DNA of 64,000 nucleotides from CAVRCT01 sp963719645. Lineage in GTDB: Bacteria > Pseudomonadota > Gammaproteobacteria > DSM-16500. A program made the position numbers and the translations under genes. The number at the start of each line of letters is the position of its first letter. The first letter of the stretch is position 1. Below are positions 15,801 to 24,382 of this stretch, piece by piece. The notes under the pieces were generated by a model that ran no database searches, was not told where the DNA came from, and worked only from the letters and a program-made list of their open reading frames with translations. The stretch spans positions 310,001-374,000 of the forward strand of contig CAVRCT010000001.1 in the NCBI GenBank assembly GCA_963719645.1, in the 5' to 3' direction.

Positions 15801-17696
15801 ATTTAACTTCATTGCATTGACATCAATTTCTACGCCATCAACATGCACCACATCGAAATCATTGATCCAAATAATGGTGCCGTCACGGAAAATGATTTCA
15901 TGCGGTCGCTCGCCGATAATACGTAATCCCATATTTTCCAAGGTGGGCAAGACATCGGATAAAGCAATCGTGTGTTCAGAATGAAATAATTTTAAACGCA
16001 GCGCCAATCTGCCCGCGGGATAAAATAACATTTCCAGAGGATTTTCAGTGGAAAGTGATTCAATCTTTTTAATATCATCAATGGCTGTCGTCGGTAAATA
16101 ATATTCCGTGTAACTGGAAGGAAAGGCTTTGCGGTATTTTGTGTAAAAACGCAAGCCGTCCGCTTCACCGAACTCCAGTAATAATTGAGTTTTTAATTCA
16201 TCCACCCATGAGCGGGCAACCATCGCCAAACGGCGTTCCGTTTCCATCAAGTTAAAATCAACCGGCGTTTTGGGATTGACACGAATAATATAGTGAATTC
16301 GTGCCAAGACAGAATCGGAAAAATAAGTGGTAAATGATGCTTCTAACCCATTAAATGTTTCCATTAACACTTCTTGCATCGCAGTGGATAATTCGGTATT
16401 AAAAATTTCACGAGGCACATAGACGAAGCAGGAAAAATAACGACCGTAAGAATCTTTGCGAACAAATAAACGAATTCGTTTGCGCTCTTGTAGATGTAAA
16501 ATACCTTGCGTTAATTCAACTAATTCTTCATTCGTTGCTTGGAATAAATCATCGCGCGGCAAGGTTTCTAAAATATGCACTAACTCTTTGCCATTATGGC
16601 TATCCGACGGATAATGAAACTCTTGAATCACTTTTGCGACTTTGTGCCGTAAAAATGGAATGTAACGCGGACTTGAATGATAGGCAGTTGATGTATATAA
16701 ACCAATAAATCGACGTTCACCAATTAACTCGCCTTTCGCATTGAACCGTTTCACACCAATATAATCTGTATAAGCATCGCGATGTACTGTGCATCGGGTA
16801 TTGGTTTTAGCGATAATTAAAATATTTTTTGATAAAGCGAGTCTGCGGGCTTGCGGCGGTAAATCGGCATAACTTTTTGAGACAGGCCCTAAATTCTCAT
16901 CGCGTAAAACACCTAAACCAGAACCTGGAATCGCTTGCAACGCACGATTGGTTTCATTGCCAATTAAGCGATAATCGCGACAGCCTAAAAAAGTGAAATG
17001 ATTACCAATTAACCAGCGTAAAAAATCTTTGGATTCAGCAATTTCGGCAGGATCTAACGGCGGCGGTGACTGTTCCAATTCCATTAACGCTTCTTCAACG
17101 CGATTGATCATTTTACGCCAATCAATGACAGATACGCGCACATCCGCTAAAACACTTTCAATGTTTAAGCGTAAGGTTTCCATCACCTCTGGATCAACTT
17201 GACGGTCTATTTCAATATAAATAGGTGCTTCAGAAAGGGCTTTTGGTGTTATTTCACCGATAGGTAAAATAGTTTTGATCTGGTTCTCTTCGTCGCGCAG
17301 AACTTTTAAACCACCAAAGTGAATGGCGTAATGAATTTGAAAACCGCTTCGATCAACCTCCATCCGAATGGAGTCGACTAAAAATGGAATATCATCATGC
17401 GAAACTTCAATAATGGTATGGGTGGATTGCCAACCATCTTTTTCTTGAGTCGGGTTAAAAACTCTCACTTTTGACTCATCAGGACCTCTTTGGTAGATAA
17501 AATTCCAATGAGATAATAATGCGCCAAATAAATCCTCAATCGATCGTTCCGTCAAATCCTCGAGGGAACACGATGCATAGTAGCGCTGAGCAAACGTTTC
17601 CAACAATGGAACTTGGGATTCTGGAACGCGATCTTTCAAATATTGGCGTAATTTATTTATAATTTCTTGTCGCCCGGTGTCTTGTTGACCAGCCAT
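12846..17696 (-). CDS. gdhB: NAD-specific glutamate dehydrogenase, large (180 kDa) type
   Basis: The 1,616-residue protein has the length and layout of the large bacterial NAD-GDH (GDH2/Bac_GDH family). An N-terminal ACT-like regulatory half (SHDDIPFLVDSIRMEVDR at the start) leads to the catalytic core with GGLRWSDRREDFRTE and the glutamate-binding motif VPVGAKGGFFPKQ around residue 845. A Rossmann NAD domain (FTVVGIGDMAGDVFGNGML) and a helical C-terminus follow. It oxidatively deaminates glutamate to 2-oxoglutarate, feeding the TCA cycle. Together with the aminopeptidase and alanine dehydrogenase directly upstream, it suggests peptide and amino-acid catabolism for energy. Palindrome copies on both sides suggest separate transcription. 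Confidence 0.96.
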   Translation of the reverse strand: MAGQQDTGRQEIINKLRQYLKDRVPESQVPLLETFAQRYYASCSLEDLTERSIEDLFGALLSHWNFIYQRGPDESKVRVFNPTQEKDGWQSTHTIIEVSHDDIPFLVDSIRMEVDRSGFQIHYAIHFGGLKVLRDEENQIKTILPIGEITPKALSEAPIYIEIDRQVDPEVMETLRLNIESVLADVRVSVIDWRKMINRVEEALMELEQSPPPLDPAEIAESKDFLRWLIGNHFTFLGCRDYRLIGNETNRALQAIPGSGLGVLRDENLGPVSKSYADLPPQARRLALSKNILIIAKTNTRCTVHRDAYTDYIGVKRFNAKGELIGERRFIGLYTSTAYHSSPRYIPFLRHKVAKVIQEFHYPSDSHNGKELVHILETLPRDDLFQATNEELVELTQGILHLQERKRIRLFVRKDSYGRYFSCFVYVPREIFNTELSTAMQEVLMETFNGLEASFTTYFSDSVLARIHYIIRVNPKTPVDFNLMETERRLAMVARSWVDELKTQLLLEFGEADGLRFYTKYRKAFPSSYTEYYLPTTAIDDIKKIESLSTENPLEMLFYPAGRLALRLKLFHSEHTIALSDVLPTLENMGLRIIGERPHEIIFRDGTIIWINDFDVVHVDGVEIDVNAMKLNFQDAFNNVWFKNAEDDGFNRLILDAQLTWHETAVLRAYTKYLRQTGFNFSQTYIEKALIHNSSIAKNLVELFELRFSPEYAENKHQDVTPLVNKIEAALDVVTSLDEDRIIRRILEVIMATIRTNYFQTMADGSFKSYISLKFNPALISDLPLPRPMFEIFVYSPRVEGVHLRGGKVARGGLRWSDRREDFRTEILGLMKAQQVKNSVIVPVGAKGGFFPKQLPTSGDRDEILKEGIYCYSTFIRGLLDVTDNIKDNQTVPPIDVVRYDEDDTYLVVAADKGTATFSDIANAISTEYGFWLGDAFASGGSAGYDHKKMAITARGAWESVKRHFRELGIDPAATDFTVVGIGDMAGDVFGNGMLMSKHIKLVAAYNHMHIFVDPNPDAAKSFAERQRLFNLPRSMWTDYNPELISAGGGVFNRSAKSIKISPEMKVVFGIEADHLVPNDLIRAILKSSVDLIWNGGIGTFVKASYETHAEVGDRTNDAIRIDGNELRSRVIGEGGNLGMTQLARIEYSLNGGVLYTDFIDNSGGVDCSDHEVNIKILLNKSVADNRMTLEQRNKLLEKMTDEVAELVLRDNYEQTQILSLEASISLETTDLFRRYMDELEKKERLNRRLEFLPDEKTLLERKANAQGLTRPEIAVLISYCKMFLKQDILNSDLPEDPYFVRHLMMAFPASLREHFLPHMKEHSLRREIIATQLGKTITDHMGINFIERLQRETAASVAFIIRSYIIAETIFASEELWRQIESLDFKVNTAIQQKMMLQIYSLIRRATRWFVRNYPGDINIESTIQQFIEPINQLIQQLPKLLTESDHELWMQSISEYTEQGVPELLAKRVASCNILFTSLDIVQAAIKYELPIEDVAQTYYSLGSLLELNWLRDQMNTYSLDTPWDELARSGYRDDFDRVQKKLSVSVLKHKSKKAKESKEAKSTEQRIQTWLDQHEISIHRWHNLLAEMRSSMNISLVTYSVVLRELFDFAQVG

Positions 17697-17808
17697 ATTA
17701 AACCTCTAGCCTCCTGGTTTGTGTCTAGCCGAAATTCTATACTTTATTGGGGGGAAGGTCTATCACTAGAATGAAAGAGCTGTCATCCTGAGTGCTTAAG
17801 AAAGGGCT

Positions 17809-17933
17809 GTCATCCTGAGTGCTTTTCGCTCCGAAGGATCTCCCGCAAATTTCTGAGGCTTAGCTAAAAAATTTCCTAAGCATCTCTCTACTATAAAGGG
17901 AGATCCTTCGGAGCGAAAAGCACTCAGGATGAC
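17809..17933. repeat. 125-bp palindrome (GTCATCCTGAGTGC family), intact copy
   Basis: Same ends and length as the copies at 12508 and 52823; the arms include GGGAGATCCTTCGGAGCGAA. It fills most of the gap between the aminopeptidase stop and the GDH start. Confidence 0.9.
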
Positions 17934-18100
17934 AGCCCTTTCTTAAGCACTCAGGATGACAGCCCTTTCTTAAGCACTCAGGATGACAGCCCTTTCTTAA
18001 GCACTCAGGATGACAGCCCTTTCTTAAGCACTCAAGATGACAGCCCTTTCTTAAGCACTCAAGATGACAGCCCTTTCTTAAGCACTCAAGATGACAGTTC
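17934..18100. repeat. Tandem array of 27-bp units
   Basis: Six to seven copies of a 27-bp unit (GATGACAGCCCTTTCTTAAG followed by CACTCAG or CACTCAA) directly adjoin the 125-bp palindrome. They end at the aminopeptidase stop. A spurious frame encoding repeated HLECLRKGC runs through it on the minus strand and is not a gene. Confidence 0.85.
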
Positions 18101-18106
18101 TTTTCC

Positions 18107-19498
18107 TCAATAAACCTCGCGCAAATAATGAAATATCCCTCGCAACGCCATCGCTTCCCCACCCTGCGGTCGTCCTGGTCGGCTTTTCAAATTCCATGCC
18201 ATTAAATCAAAATGCGCCCAAACTACCTCATCCGGAACAAATTCTTTGAGAAATAAAGCCGCCGTGATCGCACCGCCATACGCATCTGCCCCTGCATTAT
18301 TGATATCAGCAATCGGACTATTTAATGATTCCCGATACGCAGCAAACAATGGCAAACGCCAAATAGGGTCAGATTTTTGCGTCGCATGCTGCAGCAAATG
18401 ATCCGCCAACCGATCGTTATTCGTAAACAAAGCAGGCAAGTCAGTTCCGAGCGCAACTCTCGCAGCCCCTGTCAATGTTGCTATATCAATTAACAAATCG
18501 GGTTTTTCACTCACCGCTTCTGTCAACGCATCCGCTAACACTAAACGTCCTTCCGCATCCGTATTACCAATTTCAACCGTCAGTCCTTTGCGACTTTTAA
18601 TCACATCGCCAGGCCGATATGCATTTCCCGATACTGCATTTTCAACCGCAGGAATCAATACGCGTAATTGAATCGGCAATTTGGCTTGCATAATCATTCT
18701 CGCCAATCCAAGCACATGCGCAGCACCGCCCATGTCTTTTTTCATCAGCGCCATTCCCGACGCATTTTTTAAATCCAATCCACCGGTGTCAAAACACACG
18801 CCTTTGCCCACCAATGTTACTTTGGGATGTTTTTTATTCCCCCAACGAATATCAATTAAACGGGGCGCATCATCACTGGCTCGACCGACGGTATAAATAA
18901 GTGGGAAATTTTTAGTAAGCAATTCTTCGCCGATAATTTGTTTTATTTTGGCATCATATGTTTTCGCAAGTGCGCTGGCTGCGCGACCTAATTCACTCGG
19001 CCCCATATCATCGGTTGGAATATTGATGAGATCACGAACCAAATAAATAGATTCTACGGTATTAAAAATATATTGCAGATCATACTGTTTTGGCAAAACG
19101 AGTTGCGCGACTTTCTTATTATTTTTTTTATAATGAGAAAATTGATAAGCACCTAATCCCCACGCGATGGCAAAATCCGAGTAATAAGCGCTTTCCTCTG
19201 AATCTATATCGGATACATCTAAATTAAAAATATATTGACCCTCTGGCAACATCAGCGGCAACTGTCCTGCTTGCCAAAAATTTTTCATATCTGAGATGCA
19301 ACAAATCACGTGAGCCAATTTGCCCGCTGAATCGGGTAGTAAGCAGAGAGCACCCGCTTCTGCTTTAAATCCCGATGTCGACAACCAATTTTTGGTGAAG
19401 TGATTTTGCTTGGCTAACCAAGCAGAGAAATCTTTCACGGTCAGCAATAAAATTGGAATTGCTTTTTTACTGTATTGCGTGGCAAAGCAATTTAACAT
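18107..19498 (-). CDS. M17-family leucyl aminopeptidase
   Basis: The 463-residue protein carries the M17 signature NTDAEGRLVLADALTEA and the metal-binding stretch GKGVCFDTGGLDLKNASGMA followed by MKKDMGGAAHVLG. Both belong to the C-terminal catalytic domain; the N-terminal domain is divergent. It removes N-terminal residues from peptides using two metal ions, usually as a hexamer. The shorter length (PepA is ~500) places it in the PepB/A-like subgroup found in many alpha- and gammaproteobacteria. It lies 12 bases downstream of ald in the same direction, so the two are probably one operon for peptide use. Confidence 0.93.
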   Translation of the reverse strand: MLNCFATQYSKKAIPILLLTVKDFSAWLAKQNHFTKNWLSTSGFKAEAGALCLLPDSAGKLAHVICCISDMKNFWQAGQLPLMLPEGQYIFNLDVSDIDSEESAYYSDFAIAWGLGAYQFSHYKKNNKKVAQLVLPKQYDLQYIFNTVESIYLVRDLINIPTDDMGPSELGRAASALAKTYDAKIKQIIGEELLTKNFPLIYTVGRASDDAPRLIDIRWGNKKHPKVTLVGKGVCFDTGGLDLKNASGMALMKKDMGGAAHVLGLARMIMQAKLPIQLRVLIPAVENAVSGNAYRPGDVIKSRKGLTVEIGNTDAEGRLVLADALTEAVSEKPDLLIDIATLTGAARVALGTDLPALFTNNDRLADHLLQHATQKSDPIWRLPLFAAYRESLNSPIADINNAGADAYGGAITAALFLKEFVPDEVVWAHFDLMAWNLKSRPGRPQGGEAMALRGIFHYLREVY

Positions 19499-19510
19499 GA
19501 TGTTCTCCCA

Positions 19511-20626
19511 TTAATTTAACACCGCATCTGCAGGTATGTAATTTTGATGTAACGCATTAGCGACCGCTTGATGCGTTAACTGACCTTTAAAGACATTCAA
19601 CCCATTTAATAAATGCGGATCTTGTTGCATGGCTTTACGATAACCGAGATTGGCTAATGCTAAAATAAATGGCAATGTTGCATTATTTAAAGCAAACGTT
19701 GATGTACGAGGCACGGCGCCTGGCATATTGGAAACACAATAATGCACAACACCGTCAATCTTGTAGGTTGGATTTTGATGCGTAGTCGGACGACTGGTTT
19801 CAAAACATCCGCCTTGATCAATGGACACATCGACCATGACAGAGCCAGGATGCATTCGGCTAAGCATTTCTTTGCGAACTAAGCGTGGCGCTGATGCACC
19901 TGGTACTAACACTGCACCAATGACTAAATCAGCGCGCGTGACATGATGCTCAATGGCATCTGTCGTCGAATAAACGGTTGTAATTTTTGAGCCAAATTGC
20001 AGATCCAATTGATATAACCGCTCGATGGTTCTGTCAATGACGATCACATGCGCCCCCATTCCAATGGCAACGCGCACTGAGTTGGTGCCGACAACGCCAC
20101 CGCCTAACACGACGACTTTTGCAGGCGGCACACCGGGTACACCGCCCAATAAAATGCCGCTGCCACCGTGGGTGATTTCTAAACTGGTTGCACCGGCTTG
20201 AATAGCCATTCGCCCTGCGACTTCGCTCATGGGAGCTAGCAAGGGTAAGCCTCCCATTTTATTGGTGACGGTTTCATAGGCAATGGCAATACAACCTGAC
20301 TGTTGTAATAAACGAGCTTGTTCAGGATCGGGTGCTAAATGCAGATAGGTAAATAACACTTGGCCTTCGCGCAGCATTTTACATTCTTCTGCTTGCGGTT
20401 CTTTGACTTTGATAATCATGTCAGCTGTTTGAAAAATTTCTGCGGCCGTCTCTACCATCCGAGCACCGACTTGTTCAAATGCCGCATCATCAATACCAAT
20501 GCCTACACCCGCATTGCGTTGTACAATCACTTGATGCCCATTCGCAGTCAACTCTCTCACGCTGCTGGGTACGAGACCTAATCTGAATTCGTTATTTTTA
20601 ATTTCCTTTGGTACACCGATTAACAT
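19511..20626 (-). CDS. ald: Alanine dehydrogenase
   Basis: The 371-residue protein has the expected N-terminal MLIGVPKEIKNNEFRLGLVP with conserved Arg and Lys substrate residues, and FTYLHLAPD with the catalytic His. The NAD-binding motif is VVVLGGGVVGTNSVRVAIGM, and SVMVDVSIDQGGCFETSRPT follows. It converts L-alanine to pyruvate and ammonia with NAD. The ATG is preceded by AAGGGAGT. With the aminopeptidase and NAD-GDH it forms an amino-acid degradation cluster. Confidence 0.96.
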   Translation of the reverse strand: MLIGVPKEIKNNEFRLGLVPSSVRELTANGHQVIVQRNAGVGIGIDDAAFEQVGARMVETAAEIFQTADMIIKVKEPQAEECKMLREGQVLFTYLHLAPDPEQARLLQQSGCIAIAYETVTNKMGGLPLLAPMSEVAGRMAIQAGATSLEITHGGSGILLGGVPGVPPAKVVVLGGGVVGTNSVRVAIGMGAHVIVIDRTIERLYQLDLQFGSKITTVYSTTDAIEHHVTRADLVIGAVLVPGASAPRLVRKEMLSRMHPGSVMVDVSIDQGGCFETSRPTTHQNPTYKIDGVVHYCVSNMPGAVPRTSTFALNNATLPFILALANLGYRKAMQQDPHLLNGLNVFKGQLTHQAVANALHQNYIPADAVLN

Positions 20627-20734
20627 ACTGACTCCCTTGGTTTTTTTGTGAGGGTATTATAAGTAGAAGAGGTGATGAATGGAAATGAAAAATGGGAGTG
20701 AGATTTTTAATTGGATAGGTTGCTTGGAACGTTC

Positions 20735-20935
20735 TTAAGAAAGGGCTTTCATTCTGAGTGCTTTAGAAAGGGTGTCATCCTGAGTGCTTTAGAAATTGCT
20801 GCAGCTTGGTGGATTACGACGCAAAAGGCGCGTCTAATCCACCCTACAACTCCCTTTGGAAAAGGAGAAACAAGAGAGATTCGTATAAAAATAAATTTCA
20901 AGCATGAAAGACTTTATGCTTGCACCAAAATCTAC
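20735..20935. repeat. Degenerate repeat arms in a gene-free gap
   Basis: Two imperfect CTTTCATTCTGAGTGC / GTCATCCTGAGTGC arms (20745-20795) are followed by a small palindrome GGTGGATTACGACGCAAAAG with its complement, and then an arm of the TTTGAAAAAGG family. No gene was found between ald and the SidE-like gene. Confidence 0.65.
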
Positions 20936-20939
20936 AGCC

Positions 20940-23900
20940 TCACCTGCGGTGAGTGAGCGCAGGCTCGGCTTTTTGCTCTTTTTGCTCGTTTGGTGCTTTC
21001 TGTTCAAGATAAGGAGCCGTCTCTAACAATTGATTAATCGCTTTTGCTTTCTCGGCAGGTTGACTGTCAAGCGCAAACAAATCAGCTGCTTTTTTCTTTA
21101 ATTCTTCTCTAACCGAAGGATGCTCTGTTAAAAGCGGCGCAATGGCTTGTAAAAATTTCTCTACAACGCTGGGATGAAAAAACTTTTTAAGCACTATTGG
21201 ATGAGAAGCCTTCTTACTAATCCCTTGTAACTCAAGATTATTATTATTGAGACCGCATTTTACCCACTCCACCAAACAATGCAGAACGTATTGCTCTCGC
21301 AGCGCATAGGGTATGCCTAATGAAGACTGTCTTTCTAAATACGTCACGAGACACGATAAATTTAATGTTGCATCCTGATAAATCACAGCATGACTGTTTA
21401 ATTTTTTGTGCAACAGCATGGCTTGAGAGGGAGTGAAAACTTGATTAGGTAAATATTGTTTAATTTTATCGAGATCACAATGATCTAATATAACTTGAAA
21501 AAAATCCTCGCGTTGCAATAACGTAGGGTTAATTCCTTTAACCCAATTATACATTGTTTCATCTACAGCATAATAACGCTGATTCTTAATTAACATAATT
21601 AACGTATCGCGTTGCTCATCAAGCGAAATGTCGAGATAGTGAGTCATGCTTAGATAATGATAAACTAAATTACTTTCTGTATTTATTGTCGTTAAATACG
21701 GTGTAATAAATTTTCTAACATTAAGTAAAGACAATCTCTGAATTTCAGGTGAACAAATCTCGTGAGTGTGAAAAATTTCAAATAATTCACTTAGGGTCCT
21801 AACATTGTAACAACCCAAATCTTTAGCCTCTAGCCAACGTTGCAAATGTTTTTCCATCAAAGCAATGAGCAAATCTTTCACCTCCGGCCATATTGCAAAT
21901 AATTTCGCTGCTTCCAGGCAACTCTCAACACGATTTTTATCAGTCCATGGATATTCTGCGGACAGTTGAAATTTTTGCATATACGGCAGGAATGCCGCTC
22001 TTATATCATCTTGAATACGTTGCGCAATCAGCGAATCATTTGATTTGGCTAATAAATAAAGACGATATAATATTGCATTATTACGGAAATCACACCAGCG
22101 TCCTGTCATTAACTGATTAAATCCCGTTTCACAATTCAAATGATTCATTTGAGCCGCAAGCTCAGTCTTTATTTTGTTTTGAATGGCAGGAATTTTTTGT
22201 AAATGCGGCCTGATCATGAGCCAATTAAATATCGTTGAATTTGTTAAGATGACACACTCTTTTTTTTCTGCTTCAAGACAAGCGCGGTTGTCAAACGCAA
22301 CGTAACCTCTTTCTCTGGCAGCGATGAGCGCTATATCAATTTTTTCTTTAAGAGCGTCGGGATAGCTGTCATCGGGAGAAAATAATATTGTGGGGTATAA
22401 CTTATTACCTTTTCCCATTATTGTTATAGATGTTACTAGACTAGTTTGTTTTAACAAAGTAAGTGGGGTAACTTGGAAAAGGCTAAATACCAACCCGCCA
22501 TGCTCCCAGTCAACTACTAATTCCTTACGAATACAGGCCTCAGCAACCTCCTCCCACATCGCAATAATGGCATTTTCTGCAAATGTTCCAATGACTTTGT
22601 ATTGCGATTTATAGTTAGAAATTTCAACGATAGGTAGCATGCTGCCATGCTTACGAAAATATTCAAATTGTGCATACACCGCTTTCAACGCCACAATAGA
22701 CCTTGTGTGGCTCTTTAATGGATCATGATTCGATAGCGCATTGGGGTCTGTTGAAAAATAAAAGCCGCCGCAAACCAATGAAGATTTTTCTCTTTTTGCA
22801 TCGGTTTCTTGACCAAAGCGGATGGTTGCTTTGACTTCATTATTTAAACAACTTTTCTCTTGATTATGTTCAGGTGGAAATTTGGTTTTTTGAAAGAGTG
22901 TGTTTCGATCTATTTGTCTTGCTTTAACTGTTTTGAAATGTTGTTGTTTGCCAAATCCAAATTCTGCATCGCGATCAAAGCAAGCTTCCAATGGCGTCTC
23001 GGGCGGCGCAATGTAAAAAGTACCGACACACCCTGGCACCGCACTCGCTCCACTGATTAAAGAAAGTGAACGACCTGGATTGTCTTCTTTTTCAAAACGA
23101 TCGGGTTTATCGGATGTTCCTCTGCCAAGGCGTCGGTTTCCCTTTTCAAATTCACGAGCAGCAACCGATTGGGTGTACAGCTTACCGTTTGCCAGCCATT
23201 TCTTCTTTGGATCAATAGCAAAGGGTTCGCCTATCAGCGGAACAGCGCGTAAAAAAAGAAGACCCTCTTGATATGCTGCTTTTAAATTTTCGTCAGTGAG
23301 ACCTAATTTAGAGTCATACGTATAACGGCGAAATAAAGTGGTTTCTTGCAACGGCAGCAATCTTCCATCGGCATAGAGTGTGGGTAATATTTCAAAGTCG
23401 CTGAATTGTTTTAATGCGTGAACATGTGCGGTATAAGCGCTTTTTGATTCGTAGGGATTTTCACTTCTTTTATCACACTGATAAGGATAAAGAACATTCT
23501 CATGCAAAAGTAAACCGCAATATTCCGTATAGAGTTTTGTTAAAGCGGACAATGCTGCTTCATTATGTCGGGCGAAGTGGGTAAAAAAATGTAAATAGTC
23601 GAATTTAAGTAATTTAACCCGAGAGAGTTCGAGACAATTAACTTCTCGTAGCCAATTGATGATGAGCAGTTGCAACGGATTATCCGGCGGATTTTTTTGC
23701 GCTACAAAAGTCACCTCACCGGTGTCGCGCAGAACTAATCGTTTGAAAGGCTGTTGGCCAAGACGCATCAGTGCAACGCAGTTATTAGCAAACTCTTTAT
23801 TGGCAACAATTTCCGCCCAAATAGCCGCTTTTTCATGAGTGAGACTTAATACGCGGGTCAAATAAAAATAGAGAATAAGTGCGCTGTCGCTATCCCAAAT

Positions 23901-24290
23901 ATCTTCACCATGATCATTTTCACGGCCTGTGTCGTTAAAGACGCCTGTTAATTGCGCCATCTTGACGATCGCTTCAGTGACGTCTGGCCAAACTGTATTT
24001 TGCGGATCAAAAACACGGTATAAATTGATAACGACACGAATCAAAAATGCATTTCTGCTGGCATGCCCGACATCATGATAACCTCGTCCATCTGCTTTTC
24101 TCTGTCTCCAATGAGACTTCGCATCCTCGGGATAGGGAACACGAAAAATATGCTCATGCGCCCACTCAATATGTTTCTCGATGGGATCGTCTAAAGACAT
24201 TTGGGTGGCAAAGACTTCTGGACGAAACCCTTTACGTGAGGCAAGGTTTTCCAAACAGCCCATTTTTTGTGTTAAATCATGACGTTGCAT
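20940..24290 (-). CDS. Large protein with SidE-like phosphodiesterase domain; candidate Dot/Icm-type effector
   Basis: The 1,116-residue protein has no signal peptide or membrane helix. Residues ~40-200 carry an HD-like metal phosphodiesterase pattern: GYHDVGHASR (His72, Asp73, His76), FNDTGREND (119-127) and DIWDSDSALI (130-139). This spacing and wording resembles the PDE domain of the Legionella SidE family, which cleaves phosphoribosyl-linked ubiquitin. A conserved-looking central region (~480-660) contains GCVGTFYIAP and CGGFYFSTDPNA, and the remaining ~450 residues are helical. The C-terminus is Lys/Glu-rich, a feature of Icm/Dot secretion signals. A PmrA-like box precedes the gene. No mono-ADP-ribosyltransferase motif was recognised. 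SidE-relatedness is inferred from motifs by eye and needs a profile search. Confidence 0.5.
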   Translation of the reverse strand: MQRHDLTQKMGCLENLASRKGFRPEVFATQMSLDDPIEKHIEWAHEHIFRVPYPEDAKSHWRQRKADGRGYHDVGHASRNAFLIRVVINLYRVFDPQNTVWPDVTEAIVKMAQLTGVFNDTGRENDHGEDIWDSDSALILYFYLTRVLSLTHEKAAIWAEIVANKEFANNCVALMRLGQQPFKRLVLRDTGEVTFVAQKNPPDNPLQLLIINWLREVNCLELSRVKLLKFDYLHFFTHFARHNEAALSALTKLYTEYCGLLLHENVLYPYQCDKRSENPYESKSAYTAHVHALKQFSDFEILPTLYADGRLLPLQETTLFRRYTYDSKLGLTDENLKAAYQEGLLFLRAVPLIGEPFAIDPKKKWLANGKLYTQSVAAREFEKGNRRLGRGTSDKPDRFEKEDNPGRSLSLISGASAVPGCVGTFYIAPPETPLEACFDRDAEFGFGKQQHFKTVKARQIDRNTLFQKTKFPPEHNQEKSCLNNEVKATIRFGQETDAKREKSSLVCGGFYFSTDPNALSNHDPLKSHTRSIVALKAVYAQFEYFRKHGSMLPIVEISNYKSQYKVIGTFAENAIIAMWEEVAEACIRKELVVDWEHGGLVFSLFQVTPLTLLKQTSLVTSITIMGKGNKLYPTILFSPDDSYPDALKEKIDIALIAARERGYVAFDNRACLEAEKKECVILTNSTIFNWLMIRPHLQKIPAIQNKIKTELAAQMNHLNCETGFNQLMTGRWCDFRNNAILYRLYLLAKSNDSLIAQRIQDDIRAAFLPYMQKFQLSAEYPWTDKNRVESCLEAAKLFAIWPEVKDLLIALMEKHLQRWLEAKDLGCYNVRTLSELFEIFHTHEICSPEIQRLSLLNVRKFITPYLTTINTESNLVYHYLSMTHYLDISLDEQRDTLIMLIKNQRYYAVDETMYNWVKGINPTLLQREDFFQVILDHCDLDKIKQYLPNQVFTPSQAMLLHKKLNSHAVIYQDATLNLSCLVTYLERQSSLGIPYALREQYVLHCLVEWVKCGLNNNNLELQGISKKASHPIVLKKFFHPSVVEKFLQAIAPLLTEHPSVREELKKKAADLFALDSQPAEKAKAINQLLETAPYLEQKAPNEQKEQKAEPALTHRR

Positions 24291-24343
24291 AACAGTAATA
24301 AGCTCTTTTCTTTCGTGTGAAAACGCAAGTTTATCAGTGCATT

Positions 24344-24360
24344 CTTAAGAGAGGATTAAG
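24344..24360 (-). promoter_or_regulatory. Possible PmrA-type box upstream of the SidE-like gene
   Basis: On the minus strand the sequence is CTTAAT-CCTCT-CTTAAG, the direct-repeat half-site and 5-bp spacer of the PmrA operator. TAAACT, a fair -10, follows ten bases later. The start codon is 54 bases downstream of the box. Same spacing as the site upstream of the kinase-like gene at 699. Confidence 0.5.
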
Positions 24361-24382
24361 TATAAATTACAAAGAGGTATAC

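Noticed and set aside
12508..18100. Regularly spaced repeats considered as a CRISPR array
   Set aside because: Units are directly tandem with no unique spacers, no cas genes are nearby, and the unit derives from an intergenic palindrome.
17860..18162. 100-residue minus-strand frame encoding repeated HLECLRKGC
   Set aside because: It is a translation of the 27-bp tandem array and the adjoining palindrome, overlaps the aminopeptidase gene, and has no start signal.
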